NCBI GenBank assembly: GCA_049965775.1
Contig: JBMFVX010000037.1
Coordinates: forward strand, 1-24,177
Direction of reading: 5' to 3'
Source: JABEVB01 sp049965775
GTDB taxonomy: Bacteria > Planctomycetota > Phycisphaerae > WQYP01
DNA length: 24,177 nt
In this document: positions 16,189 through 23,929 of the stretch, piece by piece
How the letters are laid out: each line of letters opens with the position of its first letter
Numbering within the stretch: position 1 is the first letter of the stretch
Notes under the pieces: model-generated
Database searches by the model: none
The model's input: the letters and a program-made list of their open reading frames with translations, nothing else
What the model was told of the DNA's origin: nothing
Position numbers and translations under genes: made by a program

Positions 16189-16210
16189 ATCGAGCCGCCA
16201 TCGGCTCGAT
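16189..16210. other. Perfect stem-loop between the receiver-like gene and groS
   Basis: ATCGAGCC (16189-16196) and GGCTCGAT (16203-16210) pair perfectly around a 6-nt loop. On the minus strand it lies between the receiver-like gene's stop (16220) and groS. There is no T-run after it, so it could be a weak terminator, an RNA-processing site or part of the groS leader. Confidence 0.5.
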
Positions 16211-16219
16211 AAAACTCTC

Positions 16220-16786
16220 TTAAAGCGGCCAGCGGTTGTCGTAAAAACGCCGCAAGGCCCGCGCCATGGTGTCGAGCAACTCGTTGACGTTCAGCGGTTC
16301 CGGTAGAACCGAATAAACGTTCCAGCGGAGCGCCTCCTGCATAAGCTGCGGCATCTCGCCATGGGGCGGGGCCAGCAGAATAAACAGCGGCCTTGCCTCG
16401 CGGGAATTCGCCGCTGAATTGCCGCCATCGGCAATTGGAATGCGGCGACCCGCAGAGCCATGGCTTGCCGCGGGCGACTTTGGGGCACCAGCAGGCGCAC
16501 CGTCGTGCCGGCGTAGTTTCTGCAGCAACCGCACGAGGTTCATCGCTTCAGCGCCATCAGGTATTCCGGAGCGGCACGGAAGCTGAAAGTCCACCACCAC
16601 TACATGCATGGGGTGGCTTTCGGCAAGGCTCAGTGCTTCGCCGCTGGTACCGGCCACATACGTCTGTATTCGCACCGGCGAAAGCAACCGCGACACCAGC
16701 TCCGGCCATTCGGTTTTACCATAGGTAAACCGCTCTCGTGGTCGCGAGTGCGTCAGCAATACATTAAGCCGGGCAACCGGTGTCAT
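16220..16786 (-). CDS. Divergent response-regulator receiver-like protein
   Basis: The 188-aa protein resembles a CheY-like domain. It opens with LNVLLTHSRPRERF (beta 1), then HVVVVDFQLPCRSG with Asp66 at the phospho-acceptor position, a late strand PLFILLAPPHGE, and SVLPEPLNVNELLDTMARAL in place of the usual K-P segment. The conserved Lys before Pro is Glu here, and the acidic pair of beta 1 is missing (THSR), so normal phosphorylation is doubtful. Residues ~95-132 are a Gly/Ala/Ser-rich insertion. No output domain is present. It is 69 bp upstream of groS on the same strand, with a stem-loop between. Function unknown. Confidence 0.65.
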   Translation of the reverse strand: MTPVARLNVLLTHSRPRERFTYGKTEWPELVSRLLSPVRIQTYVAGTSGEALSLAESHPMHVVVVDFQLPCRSGIPDGAEAMNLVRLLQKLRRHDGAPAGAPKSPAASHGSAGRRIPIADGGNSAANSREARPLFILLAPPHGEMPQLMQEALRWNVYSVLPEPLNVNELLDTMARALRRFYDNRWPL

Positions 16787-17326
16787 GTGGCCATACCCTG
16801 TTCAGGTTCTGTCAGCGTCTGCCGGCCTTGCCGCCGGCTTGTGAGCATAGCGCTCGTTGCCAGCCTGCATAAGGCGCCAGCAGCCCTCGCCGGCTAACTC
16901 CTTGAACCTCCGGAGATTTATTGCCTCTCCGTAAAGCCATCCACCAGATACACCGGTGGCGCACAGGCTTAATTAGCAACGGTCATACCAGAGGCTTTTT
17001 TGAAGCCGCAAAACTTTCATAAGATATTATAAAACAATATCTTATGAAATATTGCCGTGGGCCGCCAAAACCATGCAATCGCCTGCCAACAGCGTGGTTC
17101 ATCCGTCAAAAGGCTGCCGGGTTGGCAGTCGCTGCGTCCGCTGCTGCTTGCAGGCGTGGTGCTGGTCGCGTAAGAGCGTATATGGGGCTCGCGGCCAAGA
17201 TTGCCGCAAAATAAAAGATCGTCCTGCCACAAGCCACCCGTTTAAGCCGTTTGGTTCGCCCTGGCCGGCGAGAGCGATGTCGGGGCATCTGCTTGTGCCG
17301 AGAGCGCCGCACCGGATGGCCGAATT
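16787..17326. other. 540-bp gap with palindromes but no supported gene
   Basis: It separates the divergent receiver-like and kinase genes. It contains several small hairpins, for example GGCTT/AAGCC around 16993-17007 next to the long palindrome at 17015-17049. A 56-codon ORF starts inside that palindrome (ATG 17044 to TAA 17212-17214; Lys/Arg/Ala-rich), but it has no Shine-Dalgarno or recognisable domain. Confidence 0.5.
17015..17049. repeat. Perfect 14-bp inverted repeat, AT-rich
   Basis: The arms TTTCATAAGATATT (17015-17028) and AATATCTTATGAAA (17036-17049) are exactly complementary around a 7-nt loop. It is strongly AT-rich within a GC-rich region. It could be an operator, a cruciform or an RNA hairpin. 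It does not match the dif (XerC/XerD) arrangement, and it lacks a T-run for termination. Confidence 0.85.
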
Positions 17327-18817
17327 ATGACCGCGTGGAGTATAGTATGCCCCATGACGGGCTTGATGCAGTTGTCAGAAGAAATGGCCCGGCGTTTTGC
17401 CGGTATTCCAGATGGCGTTTTATCGCCGGAGCTTCCGGTGTGCTGCACCAGCGCACCGGGTCATATTGATGTTCTGGGCGGTTTGGCCAGCGAAGCGGGC
17501 GGCGTGGTGGCGCAAATGGCGCTTCCGCGCCGTGCGGCCGTTGCTTTGCAATGGCGCAGCGACGGCCGCGTGGTGCTTTATAGCCGCCGCCTGCTCGAAA
17601 GGCACCATGCCGCGCCGCTCACCTTTTTGGCCCGTCAGCTTGACGCGTCCGCAGAGCCACTCACTGCCCGCAGTCTTGCGGTCATGCTGGAACCGCAGAC
17701 CGTCTGGGCGGCGCCGCTGCTGGCACTGATCGCGTTGATGGTGCGGCACCCTCGCTGCCCAGCTGCAGGGCGGCATCGTCTTGCAGACGGGGGTTTGGGC
17801 GGCCTGACAGTGGTGGTGCAATCAGATGTGCCCATGGGCGCAGCGCAGGGCAGTTCCACCGCGCTGCTTGCCGCATTGGCGCAAGCCATCAGTCTGGAAC
17901 TGAACTTTCCGCTCAATCTTCTCGACAAGGCTTTGCTGATCAATCAGGCCGAATCGCTCTTTGACCTTACCTATGGCAGCGTGGTAGATGCCCTCACCGC
18001 ATTGGCCGCTTTGGATGGCCCGCCAGCCCATTTGCTTCGCTTTAGCGCCCAGCCGCACGAGTTGGTAGGACAAATAGCTCTGCCGCCGCATGTGCGCATT
18101 GTCGCACTCGATACCGGCGTGCACACCACGCGCCGCGGCGAAACCGTGCGTGCCATACGCATGGCCGGGGCGATGGGCCTGCGCATTATAGAAACTATTT
18201 ATCGCGACATGGGCCAAACGCATACGCCGTTGCACGGTTACCTGGGTAATTTAGCTCCGAGTTTGTACCGGCGGTATTTCCGTACGCTGTTGCCGCGCCG
18301 CATGCGCGGACGGGATTTTCTTCGGTCGTATGGTCCCTGGGACAACCCCGACCTGCCGGTGCATGGCGAACATTTCTATCGCGTGCGTACGGCCGTGGAC
18401 CATCTTATTGCCGAGCATGAACATGCTGAAAACTTCCTGCAGGCTATGGAAGAGCTTTCGGACGCACATCGGCTGGGCCAGCCGCCCGGCGACCCGGCGC
18501 TGCGACTGGTGCTGCAGCGAGCCGGCCGTCTGCTGCTGGCATCACAGCACAGTTATCGACTGCGGCTTAACTTGTCGTGCCCACAGGCCGACTGGATGGT
18601 GGACAGGCTTATGGAATCAGGCCCGGCGGCGGGTATTTATGGGGCGCGCATCAGTCAGTGCGGTTCGGGTGGGTCGGTTGTGGCGCTGGTGGATGCCGCC
18701 GGCCGGGCTGCCGATGTTCTGCTGGCCGTCGCCCGCGATTACCCTCACGCCACCGGCCTGCCGTTGCGCATTACCGCCGCCGGCGAGCACGGCTGCGCCG
18801 GCGCAGCTGTGATATGA
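17327..18817 (+). CDS. GHMP kinase, L-arabinokinase/galactokinase-like
   Basis: The 496-aa sugar-kinase-like protein contains the N-terminal GHMP motif SAPGHIDVLGGLASEAGG (42-59), the ATP-binding motif DVPMGAAQGSSTALLAAL (167-184), YGSVVDAL with the likely catalytic Asp221, and the C-terminal motif GARISQCGSGGSVVAL. The region from VRIVALDTGVHTTRRGETVRA through SQHSY resembles, in order, the kinase half of plant L-arabinokinase (ARA1), more than bacterial GalK. The plant-specific glycosyltransferase-like half is absent. It probably phosphorylates C1 of a monosaccharide; arabinose or galactose is a guess. The start is uncertain: ATGs at 17327, 17354 and 17366 are in frame and none has a good Shine-Dalgarno. 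Confidence 0.8.
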   Translation: MTAWSIVCPMTGLMQLSEEMARRFAGIPDGVLSPELPVCCTSAPGHIDVLGGLASEAGGVVAQMALPRRAAVALQWRSDGRVVLYSRRLLERHHAAPLTFLARQLDASAEPLTARSLAVMLEPQTVWAAPLLALIALMVRHPRCPAAGRHRLADGGLGGLTVVVQSDVPMGAAQGSSTALLAALAQAISLELNFPLNLLDKALLINQAESLFDLTYGSVVDALTALAALDGPPAHLLRFSAQPHELVGQIALPPHVRIVALDTGVHTTRRGETVRAIRMAGAMGLRIIETIYRDMGQTHTPLHGYLGNLAPSLYRRYFRTLLPRRMRGRDFLRSYGPWDNPDLPVHGEHFYRVRTAVDHLIAEHEHAENFLQAMEELSDAHRLGQPPGDPALRLVLQRAGRLLLASQHSYRLRLNLSCPQADWMVDRLMESGPAAGIYGARISQCGSGGSVVALVDAAGRAADVLLAVARDYPHATGLPLRITAAGEHGCAGAAVI

Positions 18818-19195
18818 GAGTAGTTAAAGAGAGCCGCAGAAAGTCTCTGGTAATTAGCAACTCTTCTGTGCAACGCACCACATGTGAAACTGGGTCGTTG
18901 CTTCGATGCAGGGAGCAGCCCGATGCGGATGTTATCGCAATAGCTGCGGGGCATCACAGACGGACGCCAACGCGCCTGGCTGTGTGTGCTGCTTATGGTT
19001 GCGTGATGCCAACCGATAAGTCAGCAGAGCCTGCCTGGGATGGTGGTGCTGTATGTCGGGGGGCGGATAACGGACGGCCCTTAAAGAAAATGAGCTGTTT
19101 ATTGTCGGCCTGCTACGCATACGCTTGGCAACTTCGCCTTGCGTGCGTAATCTACGCTCTATCTGGGTGGGACGTCGTTTTACGGGAAGGGCGAC
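18818..19195. other. 378-bp gap between the kinase and comM-like genes
   Basis: A 133-codon ORF starts by ATGA overlap at 18814 and runs to 19215, overlapping the next gene by 20 bp. Its translation is Cys- and Arg-rich, shows no domain, and its third codon positions are not GC-rich as in the flanking genes. I regard it as chance. A promoter for the downstream gene is expected here but no convincing boxes were found. Confidence 0.45.
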
Positions 19196-20728
19196 ATGCT
19201 GGCCAAAGTGCATAGTTTTATCCTCCAGGGGATAGATGCCATCCGCTGCGAGGTGGAGGTTAATCTTGCCGGGCGCGAGTACGACCAGCCGGTGATTGTC
19301 GGCCTCGCCGATAAAGCCGTCAGCGAAGCGCTCGATCGCGTGCAAACCGCCATCATCAACAGCGGCTTTCAATTCCCGCGACAGAAGCTTCTGGTAAATC
19401 TGGCGCCGGCCGACGTCAAAAAGGAAGGCAGTGCCCTGGAACTGCCCATTGCGCTGGGCATTTTGCATGCCGCCAAGACCATAACCACCGACCTGCATCG
19501 CAACTTTTTGGTGGCGGGCGAGCTGGCCCTGGATGGTTCGGTGCGGCCCGTCAAGGGTGGGCTTTCAATGGCGATGCTTGCCGCGGATATAAAACTCCAG
19601 GGCGTGCTGCTGCCGGTGGCCAACGCCCGTGAGGCGGCCGTGGTGCCCGGTGTCGAAGTGTATGCCATAGACAGCCTTGCCACACTCGTAAGTTTCTTAA
19701 ATGGCCAGCTTGAATTGCAGCCCGAGCGACCTGAGCAGTTAGAGCCGGCCGAAGTCGCCGCGGCTTATGAAGTGGACTTTTCGGATGTACGCGGGCAGGA
19801 GCACGCCAAGCGGGCGCTGACCATTGCGGCTGCCGGGCGGCACAACCTTCTGCTGTTGGGGCCGCCGGGAGCGGGCAAAACCATGCTCTGCCAGCGGCTG
19901 CCCACCATTTTGCCGCCGCTGACGCGCCAAGAAGCACTGGAAACGTCGCGCGTGTACTCTGCCTGCGGCCTGTTGCCGCGGGAAACGAGTCTCATGCGCA
20001 CCCGTCCGGTGCGCATGCCGCACCATTCGGCCAGTGGAGCGGCGCTGGTAGGTGGAGGCGCCATTCCGCGGCCGGGCGAAGTTTCACTGGCGCACCATGG
20101 CGTTTTATTTTTAGATGAGTTGCCCGAGTTCTCGCGGCATGTACTTGAAATGCTGCGGCAACCTCTGGAATCTGGCTCGGTAACGGTTGCCCGGGCGCAC
20201 GCCAGCGTAACTTTTCCCGCGAGTTTTATGCTGGTAGCCGCCATGAACCCGTCCGCCAGCGGCCGCGGCACGCTCGACCGCCGCAACGCCAAAAGCAAAG
20301 ACCTCGACGCAATGGACCGCTACATGAGCAAACTATCGGGTCCGCTGCTTGACCGCATAGACATTCACCTTGAAGTGCCGGCGGTGACTTATCGTGATTT
20401 AACCAGCAAGGCCACCGGCACCTCTTCGGCCACCATGCGCGCGGAGGTGGAGCAGGCCCGGCAAATTCAGGCCCGGCGTTTTGGCGCTGGCAGCACCATG
20501 ACCAACGCCGCCATGAAAACCGCTCAGCTAAAAGAATATTGCGTTCTCGACGAGGCCTGTTTAGCGTTGATGAAGCAGGCCATGGAAGAGCTGGGCCTTA
20601 GCGCCCGCGCGTTTGACAAGGTGCGCCGCGTGGCCCGCACCATTGCCGACATGGCCGGCTGCGAACACATACGCCCCTCGCACATTACCGAGGCGGTGAG
20701 TTATCGCCTGCTTGATCGTCGCTATTAA
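19196..20728 (+). CDS. ComM/YifB-type Mg-chelatase-like AAA+ ATPase
   Basis: The 510-aa protein belongs to the ComM/YifB family; ComM is a hexameric helicase that promotes branch migration in natural transformation. Residues ~1-170 are the Lon-protease-like (ChlI) N-domain (AKVHSFILQGIDA, EVNLAGR, GLADKAVSEALDRV). The AAA+ core has Walker A GPPGAGKT (222-229), Walker B LFLDE (304-308) and sensor Asn351. The C-terminal lid has SGPLLDRIDIHLEVP and a final helical domain (ARAFDKVRRVARTIADM). Most members read MNPCPCGxxG with further cysteines before the SGPLLDRID segment. Here it is MNPSASGRG and the following insertion also lacks Cys, so the zinc-like cluster is lost. GGAAGGG lies about 6 bp before the ATG. 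Confidence 0.92.
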   Translation: MLAKVHSFILQGIDAIRCEVEVNLAGREYDQPVIVGLADKAVSEALDRVQTAIINSGFQFPRQKLLVNLAPADVKKEGSALELPIALGILHAAKTITTDLHRNFLVAGELALDGSVRPVKGGLSMAMLAADIKLQGVLLPVANAREAAVVPGVEVYAIDSLATLVSFLNGQLELQPERPEQLEPAEVAAAYEVDFSDVRGQEHAKRALTIAAAGRHNLLLLGPPGAGKTMLCQRLPTILPPLTRQEALETSRVYSACGLLPRETSLMRTRPVRMPHHSASGAALVGGGAIPRPGEVSLAHHGVLFLDELPEFSRHVLEMLRQPLESGSVTVARAHASVTFPASFMLVAAMNPSASGRGTLDRRNAKSKDLDAMDRYMSKLSGPLLDRIDIHLEVPAVTYRDLTSKATGTSSATMRAEVEQARQIQARRFGAGSTMTNAAMKTAQLKEYCVLDEACLALMKQAMEELGLSARAFDKVRRVARTIADMAGCEHIRPSHITEAVSYRLLDRRY

Positions 20729-20741
20729 CAGGAACATACAA

Positions 20742-21827
20742 ATGATTGTCGGCGTACTCAAAGAAGTAAAGTCGGATGAATACCGCGTGGCCATGCTGCC
20801 GGCCGGTGTGCACCAGTTGGTGCGCGCGGGCCATCGGGTGCTCGTGCAGGCGCAGGCAGGCGTTGGTTCAGGCATAAGCGATGCGGAATATACCGCAGCC
20901 GGTGCGGAAGTGGCGGCCGCGCCGGCAGACGTATGGTCCGCAGCTGATTTGATTGTGAAGGTCAAAGAGCCGCAGCCCAGTGAGTTCGCCTTTCTGCGGC
21001 GCAACCTCATGGTGCTTACCTATTTTCACTTTGCGGCCGAGCCGAAACTGCTTCAGGCGTGCGTAAAATCGGGCGTGAGCGCCATAGCGTATGAAACCAT
21101 TCGCGACGCCCGCGGCCTTCTGCCATGCCTGACGCCCATGAGCGAAATCGCCGGCAAAATGGCGATTCAGGAAGGGGCTAAATATCTTGAGCGGCCCATG
21201 ATGGGACGGGGCATTCTGCTCGGCGGCGTACCTGGCGTGGCCCCGGCCGAGGTGGTGATACTCGGCGGCGGAGTTGTCGGCCATAATGCCGCCCGCGTGG
21301 CGGCCGGATTAGGCGCTCGCGTGCGCATTTTGGATATTAATCTCGATCGGCTGCGCTATTTAAGCGATGTGATGCCCGCCAACGTCAACACCATTTTTTC
21401 GGATGTGCATACCGTGCGCGAAGCTCTCGCGAGGGCCGACCTTGTCGTTGGCGCGGTGCTTATACCGGGGGCCAAAGCGCCGCGGCTCATCGGCAAAGAC
21501 GATATCAAACACATGATCCCCGGCAGCGTCATTGTGGATGTCGCCATAGACCAGGGCGGCTGTGTGGAAACCAGTCGCCCGACAACCCATCAGCAGCCGA
21601 CATATCTGGTGGACGGCGTTGTGCACTATTGCGTGACCAATATGCCCGGCGCGGTGGGACGCACCAGCACGTTTGCCTTGTGCAATGCCACGTTCCCCTA
21701 TGTGGCGGCCATCGCAGCGCTGGGCTGGGATGCCGCGGCCCAGCGCGACTCTGGCTTGGCGCAGGGGCTTAACACGCGAGCCGGTGAAATCACCAATGCC
21801 GCAGTCGCGGCAGCCATGGAGCGATAA
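20742..21827 (+). CDS. ald: Alanine dehydrogenase
   Basis: The 361-aa enzyme reversibly converts L-alanine + NAD+ + water to pyruvate + NADH + ammonium. The ATG at 20742 is fixed by AGGA 9 bp upstream, just after the comM-like stop; the upstream in-frame ATG at 20712 lies inside that gene. Active-site residues of the family are present: Arg15 in SDEYRVAM, Lys75 in VKVKEP, His96 in LTYFHFA and the Asp in IVDVAIDQGG. The NAD-binding Rossmann motif is VVILGGGVVGHNAARVAAGLGARVRILD. The C-terminus LNTRAGEITNAAVA is typical. The 13-bp gap suggests co-transcription with the comM-like gene, though no functional link is obvious. Confidence 0.97.
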   Translation: MIVGVLKEVKSDEYRVAMLPAGVHQLVRAGHRVLVQAQAGVGSGISDAEYTAAGAEVAAAPADVWSAADLIVKVKEPQPSEFAFLRRNLMVLTYFHFAAEPKLLQACVKSGVSAIAYETIRDARGLLPCLTPMSEIAGKMAIQEGAKYLERPMMGRGILLGGVPGVAPAEVVILGGGVVGHNAARVAAGLGARVRILDINLDRLRYLSDVMPANVNTIFSDVHTVREALARADLVVGAVLIPGAKAPRLIGKDDIKHMIPGSVIVDVAIDQGGCVETSRPTTHQQPTYLVDGVVHYCVTNMPGAVGRTSTFALCNATFPYVAAIAALGWDAAAQRDSGLAQGLNTRAGEITNAAVAAAMER

Positions 21828-21932
21828 GCGTGCGATCATTCCCGAACCGGTGATTGCCACCGAGCCGCTGCGCAAGACGTACCCCATAGAGCAGCCCGGT
21901 GGTCAGCCATTGGCTTGTGACATGACCTTGAT

Positions 21933-21952
21933 GCGCCTGTTGGGGCGTTTTT
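21933..21952 (+). terminator. Weak intrinsic terminator after ald
   Basis: CGCC (21934-21937) pairs with GGCG (21944-21947), with one extra G-U pair, followed directly by TTTTT (21948-21952). The stem is short. It lies about 105 bp after the ald stop and 40 bp before the convergent cobA-hemD stop. Confidence 0.4.
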
Positions 21953-21993
21953 GGCGGTTTTTGCAATTATGTGGTGCGGTCGTTGTGGGAGCT

Positions 21994-23637
21994 TTATGCT
22001 TTGCTCACCGACTCCAGCAGGGCGTGTATCATGCCCGGAATATCGTGCTGGCTTGCTTCAACTGTGGCCGGCCAATTGTGGGCAGCCAGCGCCTGGGAGG
22101 TAATCGGGCCGATGGACAAACGCTTGCAATTCTTGACCGCGCTTCGCAGGTGCTCCGGCAGCATTTCATACAGATTGTCGGCGGTTGAAGCGCTGGTAAA
22201 GGTAACCCAGTTTATGTTGCCGGCCTCAAGCGCTGCGAGCACCTCAGCCGGCAAACTTGCCGGGCGCCGTGTTTTGTAAATGGCGATGTCGGTTACCTGC
22301 GCACCGGCCTGCGCTAGTGCCTCGCGCAAGGCCGGCCGGGCAATGTCGGCCCGCAACAGCAGAAACTTGCGGCCCGCCAGTGAACTCGCATAACCCTTGC
22401 CAAAACTCGCGATAATAAGCTCGGCGAGTTTTTCGCCGACAAACTCTTCCGGCATCAGATCGGCAACGATGCCGATGTTACCCAAGGCCTCGTGCGTTGC
22501 CGGGCCGATGGCGGCTACCTGGCGACCGGCAAACGCACGGCAGTCCAGGCCCAGTGCCCGGAGCCGCCGCCATGCGGCCTCAACGCCATTGACGCTGGTA
22601 AAAACCACACAGTCAAATTCGGCAAGGTTCTTAAGTGCGGCATCGGTTGCGGTAAAATCGTCGGGCTGCGTGATTTCTATGGTGGGCGCCTCGATCACAT
22701 TGGCTCCCAGTGATGTAAGCTCTGCTGCCAGGCCGCTCGCCTGCTGCCGCGTGCGGGTCACAAGAATGGTTTGACCGAAGAGCGGCTGGGCTTCAAACCA
22801 ATTAAGTTCAGCACGCAGCCTGACCACTTCTCCCACGATGGTAATTGCCGGTGCGGTAATTCCGGCGGCTTTGGCTTGGGCGGCAATGTCGCAAAGCGCA
22901 GCCACCACGGTTCGCTGCTGCGGCAGTGTGGCTTTATGAATCACGGCTGCGGGCGTGGATGCGGGCATGCCGCCGGCCATAAGTTGGCTGGCAATATCAG
23001 GCAGATTTTTAACGCCCATATAAAACACCAGCGTGCCGCCAAGCTGAGCTAGCGCCTTGTAATTGACTCGCGGCGCTGCGGGGTCGGCGGTAACGGCGCC
23101 AGCGGCCCCGGTCGCGCCTGCAGGCGAATCGGTGCGATCGCGTTCGTGGCCGGTAACAAACGTTACGGTACTGGTAAGCTCACGATGCGTAACCGGTATG
23201 CCCGCGTAAGCGGGGCCGGCCAAACCTGCGGTTATGCCCGGAATAGTACGGAAAGGCACGCCGGCCTGCCGTAAAAACTCCCCCTCTTCACCGCCGCGGC
23301 CAAAAACATAGGGGTCGCCGCCTTTGAGTCGCACGACGCAGCGGGCGTCCATTGCCTTTTGGCCGATGGATCGGGCCTTGTCTACCAGCAACCGGTTAAT
23401 ACCATCTTGCGAGAGCGTATGGGCTGCGGCTTGCTTGCCAACATAGATGTATTCACAATCTGGCGGGCAATATTTAAGAAGAACCGGATTGGCCAAGGCA
23501 TCGTATATGACACAGGCGGCTTTTTGTAATGCCTCGGTAGCCGCTGTGGTGGCTAGGCCACCATCGCCTGGCCCGGCTCCCACGAGGAAGACTGTAGCGG
23601 GCGGCTTGATTGTTCGTATGTGCGAATTATCAGTCAT
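21994..23637 (-). CDS. cobA-hemD: Fused uroporphyrinogen-III C-methyltransferase / uroporphyrinogen-III synthase
   Basis: The 547-aa bifunctional enzyme serves tetrapyrrole synthesis. Residues ~14-275 are the SAM-dependent methyltransferase (SUMT), which makes precorrin-2 for siroheme and cobalamin. It shows VFLVGAGPGDGGLAT, VVRLKGGDPYVFGRGGEE (101-118) and PGITAGLAGPAYAGIPVTHR. Residues ~288-547 are the HemD synthase, which closes hydroxymethylbilane to uroporphyrinogen III (TILVTRTRQQASGLAAEL, VVFTSVNGVEA, VTFTSASTADN). A low-complexity Ala/Gly/Pro insert lies at ~171-189. GGAG lies 6 bp before the ATG at 23637. CobA-HemD fusions are common in Firmicutes and Planctomycetes. The hemC gene that often precedes it is not here, and upstream is a gene-free region. 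Confidence 0.96.
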   Translation of the reverse strand: MTDNSHIRTIKPPATVFLVGAGPGDGGLATTAATEALQKAACVIYDALANPVLLKYCPPDCEYIYVGKQAAAHTLSQDGINRLLVDKARSIGQKAMDARCVVRLKGGDPYVFGRGGEEGEFLRQAGVPFRTIPGITAGLAGPAYAGIPVTHRELTSTVTFVTGHERDRTDSPAGATGAAGAVTADPAAPRVNYKALAQLGGTLVFYMGVKNLPDIASQLMAGGMPASTPAAVIHKATLPQQRTVVAALCDIAAQAKAAGITAPAITIVGEVVRLRAELNWFEAQPLFGQTILVTRTRQQASGLAAELTSLGANVIEAPTIEITQPDDFTATDAALKNLAEFDCVVFTSVNGVEAAWRRLRALGLDCRAFAGRQVAAIGPATHEALGNIGIVADLMPEEFVGEKLAELIIASFGKGYASSLAGRKFLLLRADIARPALREALAQAGAQVTDIAIYKTRRPASLPAEVLAALEAGNINWVTFTSASTADNLYEMLPEHLRSAVKNCKRLSIGPITSQALAAHNWPATVEASQHDIPGMIHALLESVSKA

Positions 23638-23797
23638 TTCCGCTCCAAAAGGAAATTTTGTTGCCGTAGTGCAACAAGCTGGCTTGCCGGGCGTTGTTCT
23701 TACGGCATTGGGCTTATTTTAGCCGACTTTTATCGGGCTGCCCAATGCTACTGTGGCAGCGGTTTGTGATGAAGGTTTTGTTTGGCTTTCAAGTTAC

Positions 23798-23929
23798 TTG
23801 CAATGGAGATTAAAAAAAAGTAAAGTTGTATTTAAGCTTCTGCCGATGATAGTGGCAGACAGAGACCATAAGATTCCTCCCATAACCTGGGCCGCCCACT
23901 GTGATGCGACAGTTGGCGGCCTATTTTTT
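23798..23929 (+). ncRNA. Candidate small RNA (promoter to intrinsic terminator)
   Basis: TTGCAA (23798-23803) and TAAAGT (23821-23826) are 17 bp apart and could be a promoter, giving a ~97-nt transcript from about 23833. The predicted transcript holds a hairpin, TCTGCC (23839-23844) with GGCAGA (23854-23859), and ends in the strong terminator at 23890-23929. No plus-strand protein gene lies upstream to explain that terminator. The promoter boxes are only moderate. I do not recognise the RNA family. Confidence 0.35.
23890..23929 (+). terminator. Strong intrinsic terminator with no obvious upstream gene
   Basis: GGCCGCC-c-ACTGT (23890-23902) pairs with ACAGT-t-GGCGGCC (23909-23921): 12 bp with one C-T mismatch and a 6-nt loop. 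It is followed by TATTTTTT (23922-23929). The minus strand has no T-run, so it works in the plus direction. Confidence 0.85.

Noticed and set aside
17015..17049. dif/XerCD recombination site
   Set aside because: The AT-rich palindrome does not have the 11-6-11 arrangement or the conserved inner ATAA/TTAT half-sites of dif.
17044..17214. 56-codon basic ORF beginning inside the 14-bp palindrome
   Set aside because: The start lies in the right arm of the palindrome with no Shine-Dalgarno and no recognisable domain.
18814..19215. 133-codon ORF starting by ATGA overlap with the GHMP kinase
   Set aside because: The translation is Cys/Arg-rich without a domain, lacks the GC-rich third positions of its neighbours, and runs into the comM-like gene.
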